From PALSA-505 sp035308365 (GTDB lineage Bacteria; Actinomycetota; Actinomycetes; Streptosporangiales; Streptosporangiaceae), in NCBI GenBank assembly GCA_035308365.1, contig DATGGU010000195.1, forward strand, positions 1-33,499: a DNA stretch of 33,499 nt. The letters are read 5' to 3'. The notes beneath the pieces are model-generated. The model was not told where the DNA came from. It did not search any database and saw nothing but the letters and a program-made list of their open reading frames with translations. Every line of letters begins with the position of its first letter. Within the stretch, counting starts at the first letter, position 1. Shown here piece after piece: positions 24,850 through 32,354 of this stretch. Both the position numbers and the translations under genes were made by a program.

Positions 24850-25190
24850 CAGCGTCTTACCGTACCCCGCGGCGGGATTGCTGGTCTTCTCCATTTCCCG
24901 CAGGCGCCGGGATGGCCTGGTTCAGCGGCGAAGAGCGCCCCGGTTCTGGGCGATTGTGCTGGGGGCCACCAGCCTGAACGACATCACCCGGCTGGCCCAC
25001 CACGCTCCGGTGCCGGGCGCCGAGCCGAGTGACACCACGGTGCGGCGGACGCTGGAGCTGGCCGACCCGCGTCCCCTGGACAAGGCGGCCTGGGTGCGGG
25101 CGGCGGTCCGCGCGCGTCTGGTCGCTGATCCCGCGACCCCGGCCGGGTTCCCGTGGCTGGCCGTGGCCGGGAAGATCCTGCGGGACTGGC
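24850..25190 (+). pseudogene. ISAs1-like transposase relic
   Basis: Fragments match the N-terminal part of ISAs1/H-repeat transposases: YPAAGLLVFSI, then a divergent join, AIVLGATSLNDITRLAHHAP, SDTTVRRTLELADP, and FPWLAVAGKILRD, equivalent to the DGKTLRGS block with Asp replaced by Ala. The usual C-terminal DDE half is absent. The homology ends at the first copy of a 20-bp direct repeat (25190). The protein would be inactive. Family assignment is by motif order only. Confidence 0.52.
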
Positions 25191-25282
25191 TGCCTGATCA
25201 TCCCGTCACCGTCGGCCCACCCGGAGGAGGAGCGAGCCGGGCCCTTCGAGTCGCGTGGCCAGCCTCTGACGCTAAAACAACT

Positions 25283-25326
25283 CGTGGGCCGTACTGGATT
25301 TGATTCCAGTGACCTCTTCCGTGTCA
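25283..25326 (-). repeat. 44-bp partial copy of tRNA-Val(GAC), possible att scar
   Basis: The sequence matches the intact tRNA-Val(GAC) at 28640-28711, and its immediate 3' flank, from the 3' end through the anticodon loop. It has one small change in the T-loop (gatt in place of gaa). The remaining 5' half is absent. Copies of a tRNA 3' half at a distance are the typical footprint of integration by tyrosine recombinases. Confidence 0.75.
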
Positions 25327-25544
25327 GAGTGCCGCTTCGGCCATTCACGTAGCGCTATTGAGCCTCTGACCTGCGGTTGAGGGTCGTGTGACCCTAACGA
25401 TTCCCCTGCATTCCCCCGTGGTTCTACCCATGCCCTAGGGCCGATGTAGGGCCACCTCTAAGGTCAGACCGACAGAGGGCTGAGCTGGCGAGATAGGCAA
25501 ACGGGCGTCCCCATCGGGTCGGCCGCGTCCTGCATGAAGGCGCG

Positions 25545-25874
25545 ATGTCGTCCATACTTGGTGATGTGAAAGAGAAGCCGATCAGTGACGCTGACGCGCT
25601 GGAGGCGATCGCCGACGAGGTGGAGTCCGGTGCCGGGCCGGTCGCGCTGGTGCGCCCCGGTCACCGCCCGGTCGTGCTCGTCTCCGCCGAAGAGTGGCAG
25701 CGTCTCGACGAGCTGGAGTCGGCGGAATCAACCGCTTGGTGGCGGCGTGACGCAGCCGAACGGCGAGTTGCTACCGGCGAGGAGACGGACGAGGGTGAAG
25801 ACGGGCCGGGTCTGGACGAGGACGAGTTCCGGCGGCGCTTCGCCTACCTGTTCCGCAGCACTGGCGCCGCGTGA
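25545..25874 (+). CDS. Phd/YefM-type antitoxin
   Basis: The 109-aa protein has the Phd/YefM fold: ISDADALEAIADEVESGAGPVALVRPGHRPVVLVSAEEWQRLDELE forms the dimer and DNA-binding core. A disordered acidic C-terminus (ETDEGEDGPGLDEDEFRRRFAYLF) would wrap the toxin. The start ATG has a GAAGG site. The stop overlaps the toxin start as GTGA, so the pair is translationally coupled. Such antitoxins also repress their own promoter. The module lies in DNA that shows several integration scars. Confidence 0.85.
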   Translation: MSSILGDVKEKPISDADALEAIADEVESGAGPVALVRPGHRPVVLVSAEEWQRLDELESAESTAWWRRDAAERRVATGEETDEGEDGPGLDEDEFRRRFAYLFRSTGAA

Positions 25875-26152
25875 CCGATGCTGGCGGGCGCTGGCATCTC
25901 GACGTCCGCCCGCGTGCGCAGCGCCAGCTCTCCCGTCTCCCGGAGAAGATCGCCACGGCGACCGCCGAGTTCATCGTCGGCCCTCTGCTGGACAACCCGC
26001 ACCGCGTCAGTCACGCGCTCCACGACGAGTACGCTGGCCAGCACTCCGCCCGCCGTGGCCAGGAATGGCGCATCCGCTACCGAATCGACGAGCAGACCCA
26101 GACCGTCGTCGTGCTCGACGTCTCGCATCGTTCGGACACCTACGGCACGTGA
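25871..26152 (+). CDS. RelE/ParE-family toxin
   Basis: The 93-aa protein has the RelE/ParE fold: WHLDVRPRAQRQLSRLPEKIATATAEFIVGPLLDNPHRVSHALHDEYAGQHSARRGQEWRIRYRIDEQTQTVVVLDVSHRSDTY. The RRGQEWRIRYRID strand and the final VLDVSHRSDTY are characteristic, with basic residues and the terminal Tyr suited to ribosome-dependent mRNA cleavage. A gyrase-directed ParE function cannot be excluded. GTG start. It stands directly downstream of its antitoxin, as the only other gene in the 990-bp bracketed segment. Confidence 0.87.
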   Translation: MTDAGGRWHLDVRPRAQRQLSRLPEKIATATAEFIVGPLLDNPHRVSHALHDEYAGQHSARRGQEWRIRYRIDEQTQTVVVLDVSHRSDTYGT

Positions 26153-26336
26153 TGCCGCCCGGTCTTTGTCTTGGCTTGCGCACTCGCGCATAAGCCCGCC
26201 TGCCTGATCATCCCGTCACTGGCTGAAGAAGGCCGGGGTCCGCCGCACCCTCTAGGCCGTCGCCGCCCGCCGCGCCGTCACTCACGAGGCGCTCGACACG
26301 CTGCCGCCGGGCCGCACCCTCGTCCACCTGCGGTCG

Positions 26337-27338
26337 ATGCTGGTCGTCGCGGGCGTGCTTCCCGCCCGTGACGAGCGCCTGGTCGCGCTGGAACACTGGG
26401 TCGGCCAGGTCATCGCCGGGCGCACGTCCCCTGAGCACCGGCGTGCCCTGCACGGTTACGCCGTCTGGCACCAGTTGCGCCGTCTGCGCAGCCGGCTCCA
26501 GGGCCGGCCCGCCTCCCGCCAGCAGGTGAAAAACGTCCGTGACCAGGTCACCGCCGCCGCAGCGTTCCTGGACTGGCTAGAGGCACGCGGGCTGACCCTT
26601 GGCACGTGCACCCAGGCTGATCTTGACCGGTGGCTGGCCGGGGACTCCAGCTACCTGGCCCGGTCGGCGAACTTCGTACGGTGGGCCGTCGCCCGCCGCC
26701 ACGCCTCCCGTCTCACCGCTCCGTCCTCACGCTGGACCGGCCCCGCCGGGCCGCTTGACCAGGACCGCCGCTGGGCAGACGCGCGCCGGCTCCTGCACGA
26801 CGGCACCTGCCCGGCAGCCGACCGGGTCGCCGGGCTCCTCATCCTGCTCTACGCGCAGAAGCTCAACGTCATCACAGCCCTGACGACTCAGCATGTCCTG
26901 CATGAGGACGGCCGCACGCTTCTTCGCCTGGGCAGCAGGCCCATCGTGCTGCCCGCCCCGCTGGATGCCCTCGCCGGCACGCTCGCGGCCGGCCGCAAGG
27001 CACCGGGCAGCGCCCTGCTCAGCGTCCCTTCCTCCTGGCTGTTCCCGGGACGCTGGCCAGGAAGCCCGCTGACCGAAGACGCGCTCGCCCAACGGCTCCA
27101 CGCCCTCGGGATCAGCCCGCGCCAGGGCCGCAGCACCGCCCTGTTCACCCTGGCCGCCGACGTCCCGGCCGCCATCTCGGCCAAGACCCTCGGCATCCAC
27201 GTCAAGGCCGCTATCCAGTGGCAGAAGATATCCGGCGGAGACTGCAGCGCCTACGCCGCCGGCATCAGCCGCCGCGGCCATGCGCAGGAACAGGCTCAGG
27301 CGGGAGATCAGCGCGCGGACCCGCTGCCCCGTGCCTAG
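26337..27338 (+). CDS. 5'-eroded site-specific recombinase-like protein
   Basis: The 333-aa open frame resembles the C-terminal part of large actinobacterial integrase-like proteins. It contains a core-binding-like domain (TAAAAFLDWLEARGLTLGTCTQADLDRWLAGDSSYLARSANFVRWAVARR), then LLILLYAQKLNVITALTTQHV (catalytic-domain start), WLFPGRWPGSPLTEDALAQRLHALGI, RSTALFTLAADVPAAISAKTLGIHVKAAIQW. No complete R-H-R-Y set can be seen. Coding similarity continues upstream in frame (HWLKKAGVRRTL, TAG at 26253, then AVTHEALDTLPPGRTLVHLR), so the original was longer and the 5' part is lost. The ATG at 26337 may not be genuine. It shares its stop codon bases (CTAG) with the convergent MTHFR-like gene. Confidence 0.7.
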   Translation: MLVVAGVLPARDERLVALEHWVGQVIAGRTSPEHRRALHGYAVWHQLRRLRSRLQGRPASRQQVKNVRDQVTAAAAFLDWLEARGLTLGTCTQADLDRWLAGDSSYLARSANFVRWAVARRHASRLTAPSSRWTGPAGPLDQDRRWADARRLLHDGTCPAADRVAGLLILLYAQKLNVITALTTQHVLHEDGRTLLRLGSRPIVLPAPLDALAGTLAAGRKAPGSALLSVPSSWLFPGRWPGSPLTEDALAQRLHALGISPRQGRSTALFTLAADVPAAISAKTLGIHVKAAIQWQKISGGDCSAYAAGISRRGHAQEQAQAGDQRADPLPRA

Positions 27339-28114
27339 AGGTCACGTTCCAGACGTGCTGCGACCTCCCGATAGCGGCTGACCGGCACCAGATGCACACC
27401 GTCGAAGGCCCCGCTGTCGCGGATAGCCAGGATCTGCTCGCACGCCGCGTCCACCCCGGCGCTGCGGTCACGCTCAACGTCATCGACCAGCTGGCCGGGG
27501 ATATCGATGTCCGGGATAGCGGCCGCCAGGCTGCGAGCCATGCCCGCGCTGGCCAGCACCATCACCCCCGCATAGACCGGCACCTGCAACCCGGCGCCCT
27601 CACGCCACCGCAACAGGGCACCGACGGAGAAACTGACCTGCACGAACGTAAAGTCGGCTGCGGCCTTCCACGCAGGAACCGGGCGCAGGCCCGACGTGAC
27701 CCCGACGCCAAAGGGCCGGCAACCGGCGAACGCCGGATCCCCCGCGGCACCGCGCGCTTCCTCGATCATGGTCCGCACGGTCAGCTCACTGGTCCGGCTG
27801 CCCGCAGTGGGCTTGTCGCCGTAGACGAACAAGAATCTGTCCACCCCATACGCTGCCGCCGTCAGCAGGTCCCGGCGGAACCCCAGCAAGTTACGATCCC
27901 GGGAGTTCAGGCACGCGATGCCACGGGCACCCATCGCCTGCACCTCATGCGCGACCGCCACACTGGATACCGTCGCCCGCCCGATGTGGTTGTCCGGAAT
28001 CAGGAACGAGTCCGCGACCAGGCTCAGCACCCCGATCTGGTGACGCACCCGCGTCAGGTCCGGGCGAGTAGGCGGCTCAATCTCACAGACCAGCTCGAAA
28101 CGACGATCAGCCAT
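27335..28114 (-). CDS. Methylenetetrahydrofolate reductase-family protein
   Basis: The 259-aa protein has the MTHFR barrel. FELVCEIEPPTRPDL carries the catalytic Glu (E11, the SFEFFPP equivalent), FLIPDNHIGR and VAHEVQAMGARGIACLNSRDRN lie in the folate/flavin region, and FVYGDKP corresponds to the LRGD block. It is somewhat shorter than MetF (about 290 aa) and diverged, so it may act on another C1-folate or be a paralogue of metF. The ATG start lacks a strong ribosome site. It converges on the recombinase-like gene with the stops overlapping (CTAG), in a region with integration scars. Confidence 0.82.
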   Translation of the reverse strand: MADRRFELVCEIEPPTRPDLTRVRHQIGVLSLVADSFLIPDNHIGRATVSSVAVAHEVQAMGARGIACLNSRDRNLLGFRRDLLTAAAYGVDRFLFVYGDKPTAGSRTSELTVRTMIEEARGAAGDPAFAGCRPFGVGVTSGLRPVPAWKAAADFTFVQVSFSVGALLRWREGAGLQVPVYAGVMVLASAGMARSLAAAIPDIDIPGQLVDDVERDRSAGVDAACEQILAIRDSGAFDGVHLVPVSRYREVAARLERDL

Positions 28115-28162
28115 GCCGTGACCCTACAGACAGTGGCATTCAGACAGTTCTGATATCCGACT

Positions 28163-28273
28163 GTGCCGTTACACCTGTTCGCCCAGGACCGGGCCGCCAT
28201 CCTGGAGGCGATCAACGAGGCGGTGAGCCGCCTGTACGTCCAGGACGACGAGGACCAAGCCGAGGCCGCCTAA
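28163..28273 (+). CDS. Very short ORF (36 aa), possible gene remnant
   Basis: The frame reads VPLHLFAQDRAAILEAINEAV, then SRLYVQDDEDQAEAA, from GTG 28163 to TAA 28273, 48 bp divergent from the MTHFR-like gene. Composition is protein-like (an amphipathic helix and an acidic tail). There is no ribosome site, and an in-frame stop lies just upstream. It could be the C-terminal end of a lost gene. No family is recognised. Confidence 0.25.
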   Translation: MPLHLFAQDRAAILEAINEAVSRLYVQDDEDQAEAA

Positions 28274-28300
28274 CGAACAGTCCACAGCATGAAGAGAGAC

Positions 28301-28323
28301 CCCCGGAGATCGAGCCTCCGGGG
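28301..28323. terminator. GC-rich hairpin downstream of the 36-aa ORF
   Basis: Arms ccccggag (28301-28308) and ctccgggg (28316-28323) pair perfectly around a 7-base loop and are followed by tcccttg. It could terminate the short ORF or the lost gene. Confidence 0.5.
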
Positions 28324-28339
28324 TCCCTTGTGAGTCCTG

Positions 28340-28358
28340 CTGGATTGAACCAGTGATC
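28340..28358 (-). repeat. tRNA T-arm-like remnant
   Basis: ctggattgaaccagtgatc matches the T-arm region of tRNA-Val(GAC) (ctggatttgaaccagtgac) with one base missing and one change. It is too short to be a gene. Together with the copy at 25283 it suggests repeated events at the tRNA-Val locus. Confidence 0.45.
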
Positions 28359-28478
28359 ATGTCCGGACCGGCGCCGCCGATGACATTGGCTTCCCCTGGG
28401 GGCCACAGAACCCCAGGTGGCCCAACAAACTTCTAGGGCCACTGACCCTGGAAACTAGAGCCAGGGGAGTCGCCTGCA

Positions 28479-28510
28479 AGCCTCTGACCTGTTAAAACGA
28501 CTCGTGGACC
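28479..28510. repeat. Imperfect ~30-bp direct repeat of 25261-25290
   Basis: agcctctgacctgttaaaac then gactcgtggacc resembles 25261-25290 (agcctctgac gctaaaacaa ctcgtgggcc), which runs into the tRNA-Val fragment. The core agcctctgac also occurs at 25361. The two long copies bracket about 3.2 kb holding the toxin-antitoxin, recombinase-like and MTHFR-like genes, as expected for ends of an integrated element. Confidence 0.55.
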
Positions 28511-28549
28511 TTAGCGGGCCTTATGCCAGCCACGGACCTAAGCCGGGGG

Positions 28550-28639
28550 CGTGGGGGTCCGGGGGGCTCGGCCCCCCGGGTGGAATAGCGGCCCACGGGG
28601 AAGGTGCCCGAAGGGCACCGACCACGCATGGCCGGCTCG
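28550..28639 (-). terminator. tRNA-Val(GAC) downstream module with two hairpins
   Basis: This 90-nt stretch directly follows the tRNA-Val 3' end. It contains hairpin ggtgccc/gggcacc (28603-28619, 3-nt loop) and a 9-bp hairpin ccggggggc/gccccccgg (28559-28579). It is nearly identical to 33350-33438 downstream of tRNA-Val(CAC). Tandem termination or 3' processing is the likely role. Confidence 0.7.
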
Positions 28640-28711
28640 TGGGCCGTACTGGATTTGAACCAGTGACCTCTTCCGTGTCAGGGAAGCGCTCTCCCACTGA
28701 GCTAACGGCCC
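28640..28711 (-). tRNA. tRNA-Val (anticodon GAC)
   Basis: Cloverleaf folds on the minus strand: acceptor gggccgt/acggccc, D-arm agctcagtgggagagc, anticodon stem cttcc/ggaag with loop ctGACac (GAC, Val), T-arm ctggttcaaatccag. 72 nt; CCA is not encoded. It is the last of a Gly-Cys-Val cluster, and part of it is copied at 25283-25326. Confidence 0.96.
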
Positions 28712-28722
28712 GGGATCCTGCG

Positions 28723-28794
28723 AGGCGGAGACGGGAATCGAACCCGTGTACAGGGCTTTGCAGGCCCTTGCCTAAGCCACTCGGCCACTCCGCC
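28723..28794 (-). tRNA. tRNA-Cys (anticodon GCA)
   Basis: Minus-strand cloverleaf: acceptor ggcggag/ctccgcc, anticodon stem gggcc-type with loop ctGCAaa (GCA, Cys), T-arm acgggttcgattcccgt. 72 nt, CCA not encoded. It lies 11 bp upstream of tRNA-Val and is probably co-transcribed. Confidence 0.96.
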
Positions 28795-28881
28795 GCGGGT
28801 GGTGCCCGATCCCCGGCACCCGCGATACCGGAGAGCCGTGCTGGCCCCCGCTTGCGGGCCGAGCGAGATCCGGCGCCTCCG

Positions 28882-28954
28882 AGCGGACGACGGGATTCGA
28901 ACCCGCGACCCTCACCTTGGCAAGGTGATGCGCTACCAGCTGCGCTACGTCCGC
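28882..28954 (-). tRNA. tRNA-Gly (anticodon GCC)
   Basis: Minus-strand cloverleaf: acceptor gcggacg/cgtccgc, anticodon stem tcacc/ggtga with loop ttGCCaa (GCC, Gly), T-arm cgggttcgaatcccg. 73 nt. It is the first gene of the Gly-Cys-Val cluster, an order common in actinobacteria. Confidence 0.96.
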
Positions 28955-29092
28955 CTGCTGCCGGGCTGTCCGGCGTGCGTTCAGAACTTTAGCCGATCCC
29001 GGCCGTCCTTCAAACTTACATCGTCATACCCGCGACGTGTCTGCCGGAACACTTCGGTCATCATCGAAGGATTGGCGCGTTACGCTCGGGTT

Positions 29093-29875
29093 ATGTCCCA
29101 GGCCTATGCCTACTCCAAGTATGAGGCTAGCGTGGCGCCCGCCGCGGCGCTCATGGCTGACCAGGCGAGAGCTGCCATGCTGCTCGCGCTGCTGGATGGG
29201 CGGCCGCTGGCGGCCAGTGAGCTGGCCCGGCTGGCCGGTGTCGGTGCACCTACGGCTAGTGCGCATCTGGCGAAGCTGCTCGATGGTGGCATGGTGACCG
29301 TGGTCAGGCAGGGGCGGCATCGGTACTACCAGCTTGCCGGGCATGAGGTCGCCGTAGCCATTGAGGCGCTGTCACAGATTGCGCCGCCGGTGCAGGCCCG
29401 GAGCTTGCGGCAGTCGCGGCAGGCCGCGGCGCTCGCCGAGGCTCGGACATGTTATGACCATCTGGCCGGGCGGGCGGGGGTTGAGCTGCTGGCGGGGATG
29501 TTGCGCGAGGGGTTGCTGGCCGAGACCGGGCGCAGCCGGGCAAGGAGCGAGGAGGCTGGCGATAGTGACTGGCCAGCCATGGACATGGCCAGTGTGAACT
29601 ACGAAGTTACTAAGTGCGGAGTCGGTTACCTGGTTCCGTTCGGTATCAAAATCCAGGAAATCAGGAGCTCACGGAGGCGGTTCGCGGGAGCGTGCCTCGA
29701 CTGGACGCAACGGAAGCCTCATCTGGGAGGCGCGCTGGCGGCGGCGATCACCACCCGGCTGTTCGAGCTGGGCTGGATCGAGCGTGGAACGCGGCTGCGT
29801 AGCGTGGTGGTGACGCCAGCCGGGCGGGAGGGGCTGGCCGCGACGTTCGGCTGGAACGGGGAATCAGGCGAATAG
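29093..29875 (+). CDS. ArsR-type winged-helix transcriptional regulator
   Basis: The 260-aa protein has an N-terminal ArsR-like winged helix: RAAMLLALLDGRPLAASELARLAGVGAPTASAHLAKLLDGGMVTVVRQGRHRYYQLAGHEVA (about 19-85). A long C-terminal region follows with ARTCYDHLAGRAGVELLAGMLREGLL and CLDWTQRKPHLGGALAAAITTRLFELGWIERG, typical of the actinobacterial subset with a second domain. The C-D-x-x-x-x-K/H metal sites of classical ArsR are not seen in the DNA-binding helix, so metal sensing is unlikely. ATG at 29093 is preferred because the frame upstream runs through tRNA genes. It stands alone, 48 bp before hutH. Confidence 0.87.
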   Translation: MSQAYAYSKYEASVAPAAALMADQARAAMLLALLDGRPLAASELARLAGVGAPTASAHLAKLLDGGMVTVVRQGRHRYYQLAGHEVAVAIEALSQIAPPVQARSLRQSRQAAALAEARTCYDHLAGRAGVELLAGMLREGLLAETGRSRARSEEAGDSDWPAMDMASVNYEVTKCGVGYLVPFGIKIQEIRSSRRRFAGACLDWTQRKPHLGGALAAAITTRLFELGWIERGTRLRSVVVTPAGREGLAATFGWNGESGE

Positions 29876-29923
29876 GGCAGGGCCCCGCGACGAGCGCGGG
29901 AGACGGATGGCAGGCTGTCAGCC

Positions 29924-31465
29924 ATGCGAACAGTGATCGTCAATGGTGACGGCCTGACCGTCCAGGATGTGGTCGATATTGCCCGCGGCCAGGCGGTTGC
30001 CGAACTCGGCGCCGGGGTCCCGGACCGGATGGAGGCCAGCCGCAACATCGTCATGGCGGCGATCAGCGGCGACGCACCGGTGTACGGGGTGAATACGGGG
30101 TTCGGGGCGCTGGCCGACACGCCGGTGGGGGAGCAGGACCTGACCAGGCTGCAGGGCGCGATCATCCGGTCGCACTCGGCGGCGATCGGCGAGCCGCTGG
30201 GTGACGAGGCGGTGCGGGCGATCCTGCTGCTGCGGGCGAGGACGCTTGCGGCAGGCTATTCGGGCGTGCGGGCCGAGCTGCCGCGGCGGTTGCTGGAGCT
30301 GCTCAACCTCGGGCTGCTGCCGGTGATCCCCGGCAAGGGGTCGGTGGGCGCGTCCGGTGACCTGGCGCAGCTCGCGCACCTGGCCATGCCGCTGATCGGG
30401 GAGGGCCGGCTGCGGGTGGCGGGTTCGGACGACCTGAACGGGCGGCCGGCCGCCGAGGTGCTGTCCGAGCATGGGCTGCAGCCGCTGGAACTCGCGCCCA
30501 AGGAAGGGTTGTCCCTGGTCAACGGCACCGAGCCGATGCAGGCACTGCTGGCCTTCTCGATCGCGGACGCGCAGATGCTGGTGCAGGCCGCCGACGTCGC
30601 CTGCGCGCTGTCGGTGGAAGCGCTGCTCGGGCACGCCCGGCCCTACGACGAGCGGGTGCAGGTGATCAGGCCGCATCCGGGGCAGCTGGACAGCGCCGCG
30701 AACCTGCGTGCCCTGGTCGCGGGCTCCGAGCTGATGGCCAGTCACCGGCACAGCCGGCACGCGGTGCAGGACGCCTACTGCCTGCGCTGTGCGCCGCAGG
30801 TGCATGGCGCGGTCAGGGACGTGCTGAACTATGCCCGCGGTGTGCTGGAGATCGAGCTCACCGCCGTGGTGGACAACCCGGTGATCGTTCCGGACGGCGA
30901 GGTGATGGTCACCGGGAACTTCCACGGTGAGCCGCTGGCGTTCGCCGCCGACATGCTGGCCATGGCCCTCGCCGAGCTGGCCAGCATCAGCGAGCGCCGG
31001 GTGGACCGGATGCTCGATCCGGCGTTCTCCCGCGGCCTGCCGCCGTTCCTGGCGCCCGAGGCCGGCACCAACTCCGGCTTCATGCTGGCGCAGTACACCG
31101 CCGCGTCCCTGGTCAGCGAGAACAAGGTGCTCGCCCACCCGGCGAGCGTGGACTCGATCCCGACCTCGGGCAAGCAGGAAGACCACGTGTCCATGGGCTG
31201 GACAGCGGTGCGTAAACTCCGTGACGTGGTGGGCAACGTCCGGGCCTGCCTGGCCGTCGAGGTGTGCTGCGCGGCGCAGGGCATCGACCTGCGGGCCGGG
31301 ATCGCACCGCCCGCCGCGCCGCTGCGCGCCGTGCACTCCGCCATCCGGGGCCGCGTGCCCAGGATGGACACAGATCGCGAGGTTGCCGGGCAGATTGCGG
31401 CCATCAGCGAGATGCTCCCCGAGTTGTGTGAGGCGGCTGCCCAGTCCTGTGGCGGGCTCAAGTAA
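29924..31465 (+). CDS. hutH: Histidine ammonia-lyase
   Basis: The 513-aa enzyme converts L-histidine to urocanate and ammonia, the first step of histidine degradation. The MIO cofactor forms from A143-S144-G145 in GSVGASGDLAQL. Y54 in VYGVNTGFG and the RSHSAAIG motif (the His that selects histidine over phenylalanine or tyrosine) support HAL rather than PAL/TAL. Later blocks (HSRHAVQDAYCLRCAPQVHGA, ELTAVVDNPVI, FHGEPLAF, EDHVSMGWTAVRKLRDVVGNV) complete the family. Length is normal (about 510). A class IV PLP enzyme gene follows 13 bp downstream, so both probably share one message. hutU and other hut genes are not in the window. Confidence 0.96.
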   Translation: MRTVIVNGDGLTVQDVVDIARGQAVAELGAGVPDRMEASRNIVMAAISGDAPVYGVNTGFGALADTPVGEQDLTRLQGAIIRSHSAAIGEPLGDEAVRAILLLRARTLAAGYSGVRAELPRRLLELLNLGLLPVIPGKGSVGASGDLAQLAHLAMPLIGEGRLRVAGSDDLNGRPAAEVLSEHGLQPLELAPKEGLSLVNGTEPMQALLAFSIADAQMLVQAADVACALSVEALLGHARPYDERVQVIRPHPGQLDSAANLRALVAGSELMASHRHSRHAVQDAYCLRCAPQVHGAVRDVLNYARGVLEIELTAVVDNPVIVPDGEVMVTGNFHGEPLAFAADMLAMALAELASISERRVDRMLDPAFSRGLPPFLAPEAGTNSGFMLAQYTAASLVSENKVLAHPASVDSIPTSGKQEDHVSMGWTAVRKLRDVVGNVRACLAVEVCCAAQGIDLRAGIAPPAAPLRAVHSAIRGRVPRMDTDREVAGQIAAISEMLPELCEAAAQSCGGLK

Positions 31466-31478
31466 CGGTTGTCGATTT

Positions 31479-32303
31479 ATGGTTATTTTCTTGAACGGTT
31501 CCCTGCTGGACGAAGGACAGGCCCGGATCCCGGTGTTCGACCATGGCCTGACCGTGGGCGATGGCGTCTTCGAGACCGTCAAAGTGACCGGTGGTGAGCC
31601 GTTCGCGCTGCGACGCCATCTGGACCGGCTGGGCCTGTCGGCGTCGCGGCTCGGGCTGCCCGCGCCGGATCTGGCGGCACTCTCGGCCGGGGCGCACGCG
31701 CTGCTGGACGCCGCGGGCAATCCGGAGACGGCCAGAATGCGGATCACGGTGACCGGTGGTAATTCCCCGCTCGGGTCGCAGCGCGGCAACGAGCCGCTGA
31801 CCACCGTGATCGCACTCGCCGAGCTGAACGACTGGGGTGGCCCCTGTGACGTGGTGACCGTGCCGTGGACCCGCAACGAGCATGGCGCCCTGACCGGGAT
31901 CAAGACCACGTCCTACGCCGAGAACGTCCGGGCGCTCGCCTACGCGGCGAAGCGCGGGGCCAGCGAGGCGATCTTCGCGAACACCCAGGGGAACCTGTGC
32001 GAGGGGACCGGCAGCAACGTGTTCCTCGTCACAGGCGGCGAGCTGGTCACGCCACCGCTGTCGTCGGGCTGCCTGGCCGGGATAACCAGGGCGCTGGTCC
32101 TCGAGTGGTTCGGCGGCACCGAGCGGGATGTTTCCATGGCAACGCTGGCGACCGCGGATGAGGCGTTCCTCACATCGACCACCAGGGACGTGCAGGCGAT
32201 CAAGGTGGTCGACGGTGTGCAACTGCCCGATGCTCCGGGCCCAGTGACGAGGAAGGCCGCACAGGTCTTCGCTTCCCGCGCGGCGCTGTCCCCCGATCCA
32301 TGA
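31479..32303 (+). CDS. Class IV PLP-dependent enzyme (aminodeoxychorismate lyase/aminotransferase-like)
   Basis: The 274-aa protein is a fold-type IV PLP enzyme. It has HGLTVGDGVFETVKVTGGEPFALRRHLDRL at the N-terminus, the Schiff-base Lys K142 in LTGIKTTSYAENVRALAYA, the LCEGTGSNVFLV block with the PLP-ring Glu, and SGCLAGITRALVLEWF. ADC lyase (PabC), branched-chain aminotransferase and D-amino acid transaminase all share this fold; the sequence fits ADC lyase-like proteins best. The ATG at 31479 follows hutH by 13 bp. No pabAB neighbours are present, so the pathway remains open. Confidence 0.85.
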   Translation: MVIFLNGSLLDEGQARIPVFDHGLTVGDGVFETVKVTGGEPFALRRHLDRLGLSASRLGLPAPDLAALSAGAHALLDAAGNPETARMRITVTGGNSPLGSQRGNEPLTTVIALAELNDWGGPCDVVTVPWTRNEHGALTGIKTTSYAENVRALAYAAKRGASEAIFANTQGNLCEGTGSNVFLVTGGELVTPPLSSGCLAGITRALVLEWFGGTERDVSMATLATADEAFLTSTTRDVQAIKVVDGVQLPDAPGPVTRKAAQVFASRAALSPDP

Positions 32304-32354
32304 TGACCGCCGTCGGCGCCTGCTGCCCCGGGCCCGCGGCGGTCTGTCAGGCGG

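Larger units (their letters stand above)
25190..26219. repeat. Perfect 20-bp direct repeat bracketing a toxin-antitoxin segment
   Basis: ctgcctgatcatcccgtcac occurs at 25190-25209 and again, exactly, at 26200-26219. Between the copies lie 990 bp with a tRNA-Val fragment and a toxin-antitoxin pair. The first copy adjoins the transposase relic, the second the eroded 5' end of the recombinase-like gene. This resembles a duplication or insertion scar. The interval 25327-25544 holds no gene; it contains a second agcctctgac copy at 25361. Confidence 0.7.

Noticed and set aside
28504..28992. 162-aa plus-strand frame across the tRNA cluster
   Set aside because: It translates through the antisense of three tRNAs and their terminators; phrases such as GRTGFEPVTSS are a known tRNA translation artefact.
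29918..31909. 663-aa open frame on the minus strand
   Set aside because: It is antisense to hutH and the class IV gene, whose motifs are complete; the frame is a GC-codon shadow.
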